Of a stretch of DNA of 64,000 nucleotides, positions 12,181 to 23,198 are shown in pieces. The position numbers and the translations under genes are program-made. How positions within the stretch are numbered: position 1 is the stretch's first letter; each line of letters starts with the position of its first letter. The DNA comes from Nemertoderma westbladi (taxonomy: Eukaryota; Xenacoelomorpha; Nemertodermatida; Nemertodermatidae). The stretch covers positions 144,342 to 208,341 of the forward strand of contig JAUCBJ010008237.1 of assembly GCA_032718475.1 (NCBI GenBank), given 5' to 3'. Below the pieces are notes generated by a model that was not told the DNA's origin, ran no database searches, and saw nothing but the letters and a program-made list of their open reading frames with translations.

Positions 12181-12574
12181 CAGGCCAGATCTTTTCGACC
12201 ACAAATGATATTTTCAATATCATTTGATTCAATTCATTTTCAATATCGTATTTTACGTCATGGGATCTAGATTGGAAGACGTGTCGTGTTGTGACTTGCT
12301 GTGGCCAAGATGCCAAGCGAGTTTGTTGTTAACCTGTAGGTTTTCATTACAAAGGGGTTCTAATAGTTCTGGATCATGGGGAAAACCCAGCTGGTTTCGT
12401 ATTCCGCATAAAATTATTGTTAATAAAACGTATAATTGCGTAATAAGAATAAAGTTCGGAGACGTATATAATAATATAGTATATATTATATGGTAATTAA
12501 TTACAAATATAATAACATAATTACAATTTGCCCCGAGAGCTGACTCGGCAAAAAAGCACCCCCCAACCCCCACT
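12181..12574. other. AT-rich stretch upstream of LINE copy B
   Basis: No gene is supported. The last 40 bases before the ATG may be the LINE 5' untranslated region. The copy C relic is similar to copy B from about 12600 onward but not further upstream, so the element start cannot be fixed. Confidence 0.4.
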
Positions 12575-15364
12575 ATGGATTACATTAGCAATGTGGAGGT
12601 CCGGCCACTAGAGGCCAGTGGAATTACCGGACACAATCGGCCTCACAGGCGTCAGTTAACTCCTGACCGGCTGCCTGTCTCACCCCCTACTGGAGAGAGA
12701 GCAGCCAACAATTCTTTGAGTCCCTTTCCTGATGACCTTTCTGGCCCAAACCCTGGGTCACCAGGGAGGCCAGATTGTGATGGGGAGAGGGATTCTGGAG
12801 TTGGAGGCTACTCTCATGTTCCACCCCGACCAACAAAGCCATTGGTGAATCTGAGGCAAGTCACTAGACTAGCCTCAGTATACACCCTAACACTCGGGTC
12901 CCCAATGCGACAAGGTGAGCTGACTGCCTTGGCAGATAAGCTTTCTCTTAGCGCAGTGGGTGTTCAAGAGCACCGAATGCAGACTGGACAGACTGATGAG
13001 GTTCTGATTAAGGACATGGGGGGCGGTTGGCGACTCGCCCTCGCGTCAGCAGATGATAGTGGCAATGGTGGAATTGGTCTATTGATGAATCCAACTGCAC
13101 ATGCAGCATTGGACAAAATAGACCAAATCTCTAACCGCATCATCCGTTGCCACTTCTCATGTTCTGGAAGACTGGCTAAGAAGTTTCCTAAGGTTGTTCT
13201 GATTGTGTGCTACTCTCCAAATAGTGTTGCCCCTGTAGAGGAGGTGGAAAATTTCTACCACAATCTACAAGCAGCTACTGATGGAGTGGATCAGCATGCA
13301 TTCTTAACATTCCTGGGAGACTTTAATGCAAGTCTGCATCAATCACCTACATCGCCCTGGGTCTATAGCAATAGTGTTAACCGAAATTCTGTCCACCTTC
13401 AGGATTTTATCTCTGGAAATGGATTGTTTTCGGCTGGAACCCAGTTCAAGAAGCGAACTGGAAAGCTATGGACTCATAGTGGACCCAGGGGTCACAAGTC
13501 CCAGATAGACCATATTCTGTTTCGTAGGAAATACAGGAGCTCTATACAAGACTGTAATGCATTTACACTTCGACCCTTCTTCAGTGATCACCGCCTTATT
13601 GTGGCCAAGGTAAGACTTAGTCTGCGAGCTAGCAGAACAACGAAATCTGCCTTGCCGCGGCATGACTGGTCCTCTCTGTTGCAACAGCCAAGTGTGAGAT
13701 CCAGCTTCACACTACAGCTGAGCAACAGGTATGAGGCTCTTGCCTCTGAGGCGGCAGATCACTGTGAGGGCTATACTGCCTTTACAGAAGCAGTTAAGTT
13801 AGCAGCCGCAGAAACAGTTCCTGTATACCCTCGAAACAGGAAAAGGGCCCCCTTGACTGACAACAAAATTCAGAAGTGCCGAAATGACCTTCATAAGGCG
13901 CAGAAAGAGTCCCGACTCAAACAGACTACAGCGGCCAAGAATGCAGTTAAGGCTGCATCGAGGTCCCTGAACAGGCAGTACTCTGTTAATCTACAGGAGG
14001 AGCTAATAAACCAACAGGTTGATGCCATCAATGATGCTGACGACAGCAGGCAATCATCCCAGGCATGGAAATCAATCAATCTGCTTACTGGGCGGAAAAG
14101 CCAACCAACCACCAAGGTTAAGGCTGAATCACCAGCCGATCGCCTCAATGGTTGGAAAGCCCACTTTGAAAAGCTCCTCAATAATGACAGGGTATTGCCT
14201 GATAACTTTATAGAAGTAAAAGTGTCTGAGTCTGTACTCCTAGATATTCCCATTGGCGATATCTCCTTTGCAGAAGTGAAGGCTGCTGCAAAGAGCATTA
14301 AGACCAATCGTGCCAGTGGAGTAGATGGTGTTCCCCCTGAGGTCTTTAAAATACCTGAGTGTTTAAAGCTCATCTATCCCATCATAGTAGACATGTACCG
14401 AACAACAAGAGTCCCACAAGAAATGAAAACAAATAAGTTGGTGCCAGTTCCCAAGAAGGGCAACCTAACACTCTATGGTTCTTTTCGGGGAATCTCATTG
14501 ATCTCGATTGCTGCAAAGCTATACAATAGGATTCTATTAAATCGCATCAGGGATCCCATTGAGAGACTGCTCCGTGGAAATCAGAATGGGTTCCGTAAAG
14601 GTCGTGGGACCATGGAGCCCATTTTGGCACTTAGAAGGATAATTGAAGAATTATCAAAAAAGAAAGACAGGCATCTGGCTGTTATCTTTGTTGACTTCTT
14701 CAAGGCCTTTGATTCAGTCTCTCGCTCACGTATGTTCAGCATACTTTCATTATATGGGATTCCTGATGAAATTATTGCAGCAATCAGATCAGTATATGAT
14801 GGTTCGACAACATTTGTGTCTACTGTTGATGGTGACACAGAACCATTTGAAGTGTTATGGGGCGTCCTCCAAGGAGACACACTTGCACCATTCTTGTTCA
14901 TTATTGTGGTTGACTATGTTCTACGCATGTCCTTAGATCATCATAATGATGATGGGGTGATGATAACTCCACCTACTGGCTCCAGAAGTCGAGGAAATCC
15001 TGCCAAGTACCTAACTGATCTAGACTTTGCTGATGACTTAGGAGTACTCTCAGAATCATTAGAGGGAGCCCAACGGCTCCTCAGCTCATTAGAACATGCT
15101 GCTTCTAGTGTTGGTCTTTTTATTAACTCCAGAAAGACCAAAATTCTGACCGTTAACTTTGAAAGACCTCAGCAAGTCTCTGATCGGATGAGCATAAGCT
15201 CAAAGGATGGTATGCTTGAGCATGTGGACGACTTCTGTTACCTGGGATCATGGATCCGGAAGTCAGGTGAGGACCTTCGAATACGTAAGGAAAAGGCATG
15301 GGCAGCCTTGAATAGGCTTTCCAGGATTTGGAAGTCACCGAGAATTAATCGGAAACAATTATAA
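12575..15364 (+). CDS. LINE copy B: APE endonuclease-reverse transcriptase polyprotein, 3'-truncated
   Basis: This is a 929-residue uninterrupted non-LTR retrotransposon protein that would nick DNA and reverse-transcribe its own RNA. Residues about 100-345 are an APE-type endonuclease: GVQEHRMQ near 130, GDFNASL near 247-253, SQIDHILF near 309 and SDHRLIVAK near 335. Residues about 590-900 are reverse transcriptase: PKKGNLTLYGSFRGISL, VDFFKAFDSV near 705, GVLQGDTLAPFLF near 769 and the catalytic FADDLG near 818-823. The clade looks RTE-like, but I cannot place it firmly. LINE homology stops near 15357, and copy A shows that the C-terminal tail and 3' end are missing. This loss is odd, because LINEs usually lose 5' ends. 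Without its 3' end this copy probably cannot move itself. An SVOP-like gene begins 38 bases downstream. Confidence 0.93.
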   Translation: MDYISNVEVRPLEASGITGHNRPHRRQLTPDRLPVSPPTGERAANNSLSPFPDDLSGPNPGSPGRPDCDGERDSGVGGYSHVPPRPTKPLVNLRQVTRLASVYTLTLGSPMRQGELTALADKLSLSAVGVQEHRMQTGQTDEVLIKDMGGGWRLALASADDSGNGGIGLLMNPTAHAALDKIDQISNRIIRCHFSCSGRLAKKFPKVVLIVCYSPNSVAPVEEVENFYHNLQAATDGVDQHAFLTFLGDFNASLHQSPTSPWVYSNSVNRNSVHLQDFISGNGLFSAGTQFKKRTGKLWTHSGPRGHKSQIDHILFRRKYRSSIQDCNAFTLRPFFSDHRLIVAKVRLSLRASRTTKSALPRHDWSSLLQQPSVRSSFTLQLSNRYEALASEAADHCEGYTAFTEAVKLAAAETVPVYPRNRKRAPLTDNKIQKCRNDLHKAQKESRLKQTTAAKNAVKAASRSLNRQYSVNLQEELINQQVDAINDADDSRQSSQAWKSINLLTGRKSQPTTKVKAESPADRLNGWKAHFEKLLNNDRVLPDNFIEVKVSESVLLDIPIGDISFAEVKAAAKSIKTNRASGVDGVPPEVFKIPECLKLIYPIIVDMYRTTRVPQEMKTNKLVPVPKKGNLTLYGSFRGISLISIAAKLYNRILLNRIRDPIERLLRGNQNGFRKGRGTMEPILALRRIIEELSKKKDRHLAVIFVDFFKAFDSVSRSRMFSILSLYGIPDEIIAAIRSVYDGSTTFVSTVDGDTEPFEVLWGVLQGDTLAPFLFIIVVDYVLRMSLDHHNDDGVMITPPTGSRSRGNPAKYLTDLDFADDLGVLSESLEGAQRLLSSLEHAASSVGLFINSRKTKILTVNFERPQQVSDRMSISSKDGMLEHVDDFCYLGSWIRKSGEDLRIRKEKAWAALNRLSRIWKSPRINRKQL

Positions 15365-15401
15365 ACTAACAATATTTTATATTATTCGATTTTCATTTGA
15401 A

Positions 15402-16835
15402 ATGGATACGAAAAACACGGATATTGTAAATATTAACAGGCGGAAAAATCAAGTTGAATCTGAAGCAAAGAACACATTTACAGCTGATGATGCGATTGAG
15501 TATTTGGGTTTCGGCAAATTTCAGGTGAAACTGTCAATAGTGGTTGGATTAAACTGGCTCGCAGAAGCAATGGAAATGACTCTAGTTAGTATCCTTGCAC
15601 CGGAACTCATGTGTCAATGGCATATATCGGTTTGGAGTGCTGCTCTATTATCTATTGTAGTCTTCGCTGGAATGGGTATCACATCTTCACTAATTTGGGG
15701 TCGCGTCTGTGATGTATATGGTCGTCGTTGTTGCTTGGTGATTTGCGGATCATTTGCTTTCGTTTTTGGCCTTCTCAGTGCTTTTACAACAAACTTTTAT
15801 TGGATTTTACTGCTGAGATTTATTGTTGGGTGCTATGTTGGTGGAACGCCCCAGGCTGTAACCCTCTACTCAGAATTCCTCCCTCAGAAATCTCGAGCAC
15901 GCTGCCTCGTTTTCATTCAAGTACCTTTTGCTATTGGTGCTTGTCTGACTGCAGTTCTCGCTCTTATATTTATGAGGATTGCTGGATGGCGTATCTGGCT
16001 GGCACTTTGCAGCATACCATTACTTATTTTCGTCTGCTGTAGTTTTTGGCTGCCAGAAACGCCGCGATTTCTTCTTGTTTCTGGAAAAACCCATGATGCA
16101 GTTAAAGTTCTTTACAGAGTTGCCTTCGATAACAATAAGAAGATGTTGACTGGAGAACTAATACCGACTCCTCTAGTTGAGCGAGGAAAAATACAATCAT
16201 TATTCCAGGGAAAATTATTAACGGGAACGGTTTTACTGGTTTTCATATGGTTGACCATATATTTTTGTTATTTTGGTATTCAGTTGCTGACAGCTCAAAT
16301 TTTCTTCCTTCATCGTCAAGAAACGAACCCAACATCAACCAGTAGTGGTGCCTGCTTCCAAGACTGTTACCTTTTAGAAGACACTGACTATTTTGATATC
16401 CTCTGGACTGCAACTGCTGAATTTCCAGGACTTCTAATAATGGTGTTGCTGATGGATCGCATTGGTCGTAAGAAAACTTTGGCTATACTAGTTTTGATAT
16501 TTGCCATATTCTCTGCTTTATTGGCGAGCGGAAATTCTAGAACATTGACAACATTGTATCTCTGCGGAGCTAGAATAGGCATTACTGGTGCATCACAAGG
16601 GCTCTACGTATACTCTGTGGAATTCTACCCAACCGTGGTGCGAGGTGTGGGTTTGGGTCTCTGCAGCGCAGCAAGTAGAATGGGTTCTATATTATCTGCA
16701 ATTATCGCACAAATTTTGGTATCATTTCATTATTATCTGGCTATTGGTATATTTTCTGGTTTGGCATTATTATCTTGTTTGGCTATTATATTGTTGCCTG
16801 TTGAAACCAAAGATCTGAAAATGGCAGACACTTAA
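15402..16835 (+). CDS. SVOP: SVOP-like synaptic vesicle 2-related transporter (MFS family), intronless
   Basis: A 477-residue multi-pass protein of the major facilitator superfamily, closest by eye to SVOP/SVOPL, which vertebrates express on synaptic vesicles; the transported substrate is not established. Visible family marks are TFTADDAIEYLGFGKFQ near residue 29, the motif-A loop GRVCDVYGRR (100-109), LYSEFLP, the end of the first half LPETPRFLL (about 217), and the second-half motif-A copy MDRIGRKK (351-358), with about twelve hydrophobic segments. Length is near SVOPL and somewhat shorter than SVOP. The start lies upstream of the conserved TFT segment and gives a normal-sized N-terminus. 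There are no introns or breaks, so it could be a retrocopy or a natively intronless member. No poly-A tract follows the stop at once. A truncated LINE ends 45 bases upstream. Confidence 0.92.
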   Translation: MDTKNTDIVNINRRKNQVESEAKNTFTADDAIEYLGFGKFQVKLSIVVGLNWLAEAMEMTLVSILAPELMCQWHISVWSAALLSIVVFAGMGITSSLIWGRVCDVYGRRCCLVICGSFAFVFGLLSAFTTNFYWILLLRFIVGCYVGGTPQAVTLYSEFLPQKSRARCLVFIQVPFAIGACLTAVLALIFMRIAGWRIWLALCSIPLLIFVCCSFWLPETPRFLLVSGKTHDAVKVLYRVAFDNNKKMLTGELIPTPLVERGKIQSLFQGKLLTGTVLLVFIWLTIYFCYFGIQLLTAQIFFLHRQETNPTSTSSGACFQDCYLLEDTDYFDILWTATAEFPGLLIMVLLMDRIGRKKTLAILVLIFAIFSALLASGNSRTLTTLYLCGARIGITGASQGLYVYSVEFYPTVVRGVGLGLCSAASRMGSILSAIIAQILVSFHYYLAIGIFSGLALLSCLAIILLPVETKDLKMADT

Positions 16836-16935
16836 AAATATGTTTTCCCATTCAATATACATTTCAATTCAATATAAGCAGGTACAAAGGAAAACTGACA
16901 CGGTGACTGTGTCTGAGAGGAGGGATGATTCCATG

Positions 16936-17648
16936 CAGGGATCGTACGGTACTACCGCTACCGCAAATACCGCGCTTTTTACTACCGCTATCGCAAATGC
17001 CAACTACTGCGGTATTTGCGGTAGTTGTTAAGTATAGTTGTTAAGTTTAGTTATAAATTAAATTTTTACTGTAAACTGTGTTCCAAAATTAAGTTGAAGT
17101 TCATATTGTGTCATAACAGGCTGAAACAGCAGCCAATAGTAATAGTCAAATTATTTGAAATAGTCAAATAATTTTCTAAAATAATAATCCTGATTTCGTA
17201 TAACTATGAAATTAATAAGATATAAATTTTTTATAATGCGAAAAAATTATAAAACTTTTATCGTATCCTATCGCATTTTCTTCCAATCACATTAATATCA
17301 CATTGTATCCTTCAGTCCTTTATTTAATCCCTTCAAAAATTACCATATATAAATATATAAATAAATGTTAAGCCATCATTTTACAGCAGTTGTTACACAT
17401 TATATATGAGAAATTGGTTCGCATTGTATCGTATTTTCTGTCAACAAAAACAAAAAGAAATTAAAATTTATTAGTTAAAGAAAACAATTTACCAAAAATA
17501 AATAAACGCCACTCTTTAAAAAAAAGTCAAAAGTGAGCGTCTAACTTCATTAAATAACAGCTACATTATTTGCTACCGCGGTAAATACCACTACCGCAAA
17601 GCCATACCGTTACCGCTACCGCAAAAAGTATCTACCGTACGATCCCTG
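16936..17648. mobile_element. Complete 713-bp hAT-type MITE with 8-bp target duplication
   Basis: The 16-bp terminal inverted repeat CAGGGATCGTACGGTA is identical at both ends. It is flanked by a perfect 8-bp duplication ATTCCATG (16928-16935 and 17649-17656). Subterminal regions are packed with TACCGCTA/TACCGCAAA and their complement GCGGTA, a usual place for transposase-binding repeats. No coding capacity. CAGGG ends and 8-bp duplications indicate the hAT superfamily. Confidence 0.95.
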
Positions 17649-17656
17649 ATTCCATG

Positions 17657-18805
17657 TAAACATTTCGAGAAAATAATAAAATTTATAAAATTGAAACTAT
17701 TTTTCTCTGTATTTGGGATAGGATACAATTTGAAATAATTGTAAAACTTTAATAGCTTTATTTCATGAGACTCAATTGTTGATAGAAATACATTACTTAA
17801 TAAAGTCATTGTCGTATAATTTATTAATTCGTTTGTGAAGGGAATTAATTGGAAACAATTAAATTTGTTAACATTATAAGGGATTTCACGCAGCGAAACT
17901 GTAGTCATCATCAGCGATCCGATCAGTCACCATTGTACTGTAATATGGTTAGTTATCACTGGAGCTGCTCGGGTTCCTGCAGCTATTATTAGTTTGTTTG
18001 TGGCTGGTTGGGTGGAATGTTTGAACGGTAATAAGTCGATCAATCATGGATGAAATAGAACCAAACTTGTCACATATGTAGTCTATTAAAAGTTTAGAAA
18101 TTCTTCACACAGACAGAATTCTATAGTTCCTCTGTCTGCCGCTAGAGGGCTAATTGACATAAACGTAAAGTAGCCGTAATTACAGAACCAACCATCAGAT
18201 TCATCTGAAATTTGGTAGTAACTAACCTACACAGGCAGACTTTTACTGTTCCTCTGTCTACCGCCAGGGGACTTCTCAATATCTATATTAATAAATTAAT
18301 TAATATAGATTTCGATATATTATTATATAGATAATAATTAATTATTTAATTATATATGAGAATTCATCTCGTGACTTCTCAATATGTTTACATGGGATAA
18401 AATTTTACAATAAAAAGGCGCGTTTCAAAACTGCGTTCCTACTATCAAGCACATGGTTTTGGAGACAATGCCGGTTTACATGGTTTTAAACTCCCAGACC
18501 GGTATTAAGAATACTATTTATTAGTTGTGCTCTTTTTAAATGTTTTCTATAAATTAAATGTCTAACTGTGTATAATATTGGTTGGTGCATTTTTCTTGTT
18601 AATTTAATTAATTATACAGCATTACTGTACATGAGGAACTAAAGTGCGAACCGATTCGTTGTTATACTGGCTGGGATGTCTTTCATTTTAATCGATCCGA
18701 AGTACATAGATATATAAAGAACAATATATTGAAGAATTATATTATATAGCCATCTCAACCGTACAATTGCCCCCAAGGACAATTTCCCCAACCCTAACAG
18801 ATCAT
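17657..18805. other. Gene-free stretch with a degenerate duplicated segment and an AT palindrome
   Basis: Two diverged copies of a roughly 115-bp segment lie at about 18060-18155 and 18190-18275, each with TTCCTCTGTCT(G/A)CCGC after an acid-like AGACAGAATTCT/GGCAGACTTTTA stretch. At 18283-18310 ATCTATATTAAT pairs with ATTAATATAGAT. No coding sequence is supported. Confidence 0.5.
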
Positions 18806-19020
18806 TTTTTTTAATTTGAGAACTGATTCGCCTCTGCATGATCTTGATCTATGGCAGTCGGCAGGCGAGAGGAAACAAGATGGTCAGACATTGACATACC
18901 CGAATAGTCTTTTAAAAGACACTAAACTTGATACTGCATATGAATTTACATGGCTGATCGCGAACTGGGTGTTGAGTTGTATTGAGTGGGCGGTCGGCGC
19001 TGCATCTGGAAATGGGTAAA
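18806..19020 (+). mobile_element. Diverged LINE 3'-tail fragment
   Basis: Translation DSPLHDLDLWQSAGERKQDGQ followed by LLKDTKLDTAYEF aligns with the copy A tail (QPVHNLLLWQPHGVNKPGGQ, ILKDTGLEDADDL). Only the last part of the element is present. Confidence 0.65.
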
Positions 19021-22000
19021 CCGACAACTCGAATTCATCATCAACACTTACCAGAGCCCGAGTATGACATTTACACAAAAGCACGGCAAGATAGAACAGT
19101 ACTTTAGTAACTACAGTAGCACGGTATGAATATCTAAAAAAAATTCGGCAAGATTTTTATAGATATTCACACTAGTGTAAACCTAAATAAAGATATTGTC
19201 TGGATTTTCAACGGTAATTACCGATTTTACTGATACTTTGTTGTATTGTTTCGACATTTTCTTTCATTTTGATGCATTGACTATATATCGTTTTAAATGA
19301 TTAATATATGAATTTTATGTTATCCATCCTAGTGAAGTGGCCGATGTTTGTAATATTTTATGTTTGATATTTTTTTTCACATCTCAACAATATTTATTTT
19401 ATTCAATATGGAAGGAGTGTGATGTGATTTGAAGGTGCGCAAATGTGAAAATATTATCTGCTGTAGAGCACTGAGCATTTTAAATGTATATCAACAAATC
19501 AATCAATATTTTTTATTCGCAATATTTAAGCATTTTACATTTATAGATTTTATGATATTGCAGGACCAACAACGCAGTAGCTTTGGCTAGTAGGATGTTG
19601 ATGGCCCATAACAATGAGTGGTGAATATAATTAATTACAATAATAAAATAAAATAACAACAAAATAATTAAATATAATAATGACTGTCGAGAGAGTTAGA
19701 AAATGGGTACATCATTTTTTAAATAGAATATTGATATTTTATATCGTATATAGATATTCTAATGCACTAATGAAGCATTCATTGACTTGACGGAATTCCC
19801 TAATGAGACAGACATTACTCTCTTCTGGCTGTGAGCAATCACTATTCCTTACAATTTAGAGAATATTTAACAAGGGTCTCATTGATTAGTATTTCAGGGA
19901 TGCAAATTCAATAGAACAGAACATCCTCTACAAGAAGGGGATCTGTAGGCTACACCCACTTCACTAGGAGTAAGAGATTAAAAGAGGTTTTACGATGTAT
20001 CATTGCTGGCCACAAGGGATTTACATTTAAACTTAATATGTTCGAGATGAGTAATCCCACCCCAGTAAAGGTTTTACAACCATTTTTAGGTTTCACGGGT
20101 GGATATCGATCTGGTAATGAGTGGCCTGCTGGATCTATAAGATATTTTTTTATATTTTTGGTGACGTTTTTTTTTACTCGTTTACATTAAACAGTAAATT
20201 CCATGCTGTTGTTGGGCACTCGTAGACAAGCACATATAATTTCTTAAATAGAGAAATGCACTAATATAAGTAGTACATTATAGTAGTACAATATATCACT
20301 GTATCAATCAATAAATATATCAATCAAAATATCAATGTAATATATTAGTTGTTTTTCATGTGTACTGTAAATTTGGAACTCTTTCCAGCTGGTTGAAATT
20401 GGAATTATTTATTGAGAAATGTATACTTTTAGATTATTATATAAAGAAATTTGCCACAAAACCTTTAAATTCCACAAAAAAATATTTCATTTTTGAGATT
20501 TTTCCAATTTTAAATTTGCTACTTTTGACGATTTTGACATAATAGCCAAAAATAATGTGGCCTGGATATAACTCATTTAATATGTTAAGGAAATTTCGAA
20601 AATTCCTTTGAATACAATTCGAAGGACCGCCATTCACGGGCTTCATATCAAAGTAATTAATTCGCCACCAGCTCACCTTATGTTCCAACAAACCCGCATT
20701 AGCCATTAGAATATCTGTGGGGATTTACAACGGGAGGTGACCACTCACTGCACATTCATTTCGGTGGCTCACAAGTATTTTTCCATTGCAATGATGAAAA
20801 CCAAGGCAAACTACGCTGTGCACTAACTAACTAACTACGTCATGTGCGGATCAAAGCTAGCAAGTTCCTTAATATATTCCATTCACATATCTATCCTTAT
20901 TACAACGAAAGCAACAAGCAATTTATTTAGATCGAGTTCCCAGGAAGGCTTTCAAACGACAACTTACTTCCACCAACTATCTGCATAGCTAAGTGGAAGG
21001 AGGGGCATAGGAGCTAGCTACGCACACATACACTATTTCACTCACTCACTACTGATGACAAACGAAACACCAGCATACAAACGGGAAACCAGGCCGACCA
21101 ACCAGCGCATTTATTGAATAAACCAGGTAGGCATAGCAGCTCACCATATGTGCACACACTTGGGCCTGTCAATGTGTGGGGAATTGGGGCATGCAGGTAG
21201 CCACAACCAACCGACCAACCTTATCAGAGGTGCACAGAGCCAGATAGCAGTGCTGGCCTCTGGTAGGATACCTCAGTTATAATCAGGTTTAATTTCCTTT
21301 CAATTCAGGGTTATCGTAAAACATTTTGTAGATTTTCCATTAAATGTGCTATTTGTGTGTATCTTAGCTATCAATGTTACTTGTTATTGCTTGTATTTTA
21401 TATATAAATGTTGGTAATCTATGTATTTGAAATGATATCGCTTTACAAAATATTCTCATTGAAGCAAAAGAGTTTGTATCTGAATAATGTGCTAATAGCA
21501 ATTATAATAATATTTAATAATTTTTCGCACATTTTACTTAATCTTTCTTACATGGTTTCCAAACCTTTAATTAATGAGTTGATTAAGATAGAAATAAACC
21601 AATTGGAAAGAAAATATAATGATTACATATCTCATGTAAACTCCAGGATTCGAGGGGAAATAATTAATTCAATTAGTTATCTTAGTAGTTACAATTATAT
21701 CGAATGTGGTTCACTAACAAGTAAACAACATAACAATTTAAATTGAATTTTAAATTGAAATAACATAAAAATGTATTTCAGTTTCTCTACACTCGGTTCT
21801 AGTTCTGGTTTCGAAAATTCCATCAATGTTATATTCGCAGTCTGATTCTGATAGTTTGCTTGTCCGTGGCCAATTCCATGACAAAAAACAGAGTCAATGA
21901 TCAATTATATTCAATTATATTATATTCATTTACATTCTTATGTATTTTATCACCCAATTAAGATACTATATATTTTATACAGGAAAATATGTGAATATTA

Positions 22001-23198
22001 CACTCAAAATTTAAAGACTTTCAATAAGGCAGATAACGTTTCATACATAGTCGTTTTAATATCGCGCATATCCCATTGTATAAGGAGAACATAGAAATTA
22101 AATAATTAAAACCAACTATGCAAGTCATTTACATGATATTCTACTTTTTGGTTGGGAATCAGTGTTAAGAACATAGATAAGAAACACAGTCTCAACTTAA
22201 GTTACATAAAATGCATATTTTTCATATAACATGAATGTCACAAAAATAATGATTAAAATCCGTAAATGTTACAGTGTGGAGGAAGGGGGAGGGGGGTGCA
22301 CCAACATTAACAGGAATGTGAAACAGCAACAATGTAATCATCAGGGAACAAGGAATACAATTTTAATTTTAAACTTTCAATGGCTATTAACGATGATTCA
22401 ATAAATTCATATGCAAATTGCCTTTGATTTTGAATTGGATCTCCCCTGTTTGATTTGTAGCGTTACGTGGAGATTGCAGATTTCAATTATTTATATGTCA
22501 GTGGTTTTGACGTTGATGCTGGGATCATGGCTTGGTTTCCCCCTTCAGTTCACCTTTTTACCGCCGTATGATAAATTATGATTCATGCTTCTTCTGATCA
22601 TTAGAATTAAGCACAACCAGCCAAGGCCACCCCCCCCCCCCCCCACCCCCCCACTACTAATAATACAAAACTAATAATATTTCGGCACCAAATTGCAATT
22701 TTGTGAAATTAACATGATATTCTTCTAGACATAGACCCATATGTCTATAAAATAAATATTCCTTTATATTTTAATTACGCATACTGTGTATGTAAAATTA
22801 TTTAGATTATAATATTATATATATAATACAGTTTAGACTTTATTGCATTATAAGAATGCCATTTTCAATTACAATTCTCAAATTTCCATTCAAGAAAGAG
22901 CATGTTACTCAAAAATTAATTAATAAAGAAAAATGAAAAAACCGCCTTGCATGATATGTATGGAATAGCACTCATAGTAATTCTATCTTAAGATACATAA
23001 TCTCTTTGCTTCATTGTGAATCTAAAATTTTGTTGGAAAATTAGAAGTCGCATATCGCAGATTTATCTAAAGCATCAAACTCCACTTCCTTGTGTACATT
23101 ACCCGTTATTTTTACACCGACATTCTAAAATTTTCATCGAAACACATTGGTATTATTTTTGCAACCTGTAACGCTGTGGAATAAACAACATATCTAGA
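19021..23198. other. Intergenic or 5' region upstream of the Piccolo-like gene
   Basis: AT-rich sequence over 4 kb with no supported coding region. Notable items are a C tract interrupted by one A at about 22628-22652, short runs of CTAACTAACTAA near 20823 and CCAACCGACCAACC near 21205. The promoter and any 5' untranslated exon of the Piccolo-like gene should lie here or in the 11-base-to-kilobase range before 23199, but I see no diagnostic promoter element. Open frames at 20437-20706 (minus) and 21408-21746 (plus) have AT-driven composition. Confidence 0.45.

Noticed and set aside
20437-21746. Two open frames upstream of the Piccolo-like gene
   Set aside because: Composition is AT-driven, no motifs and no splice or promoter context; neither supports a gene.
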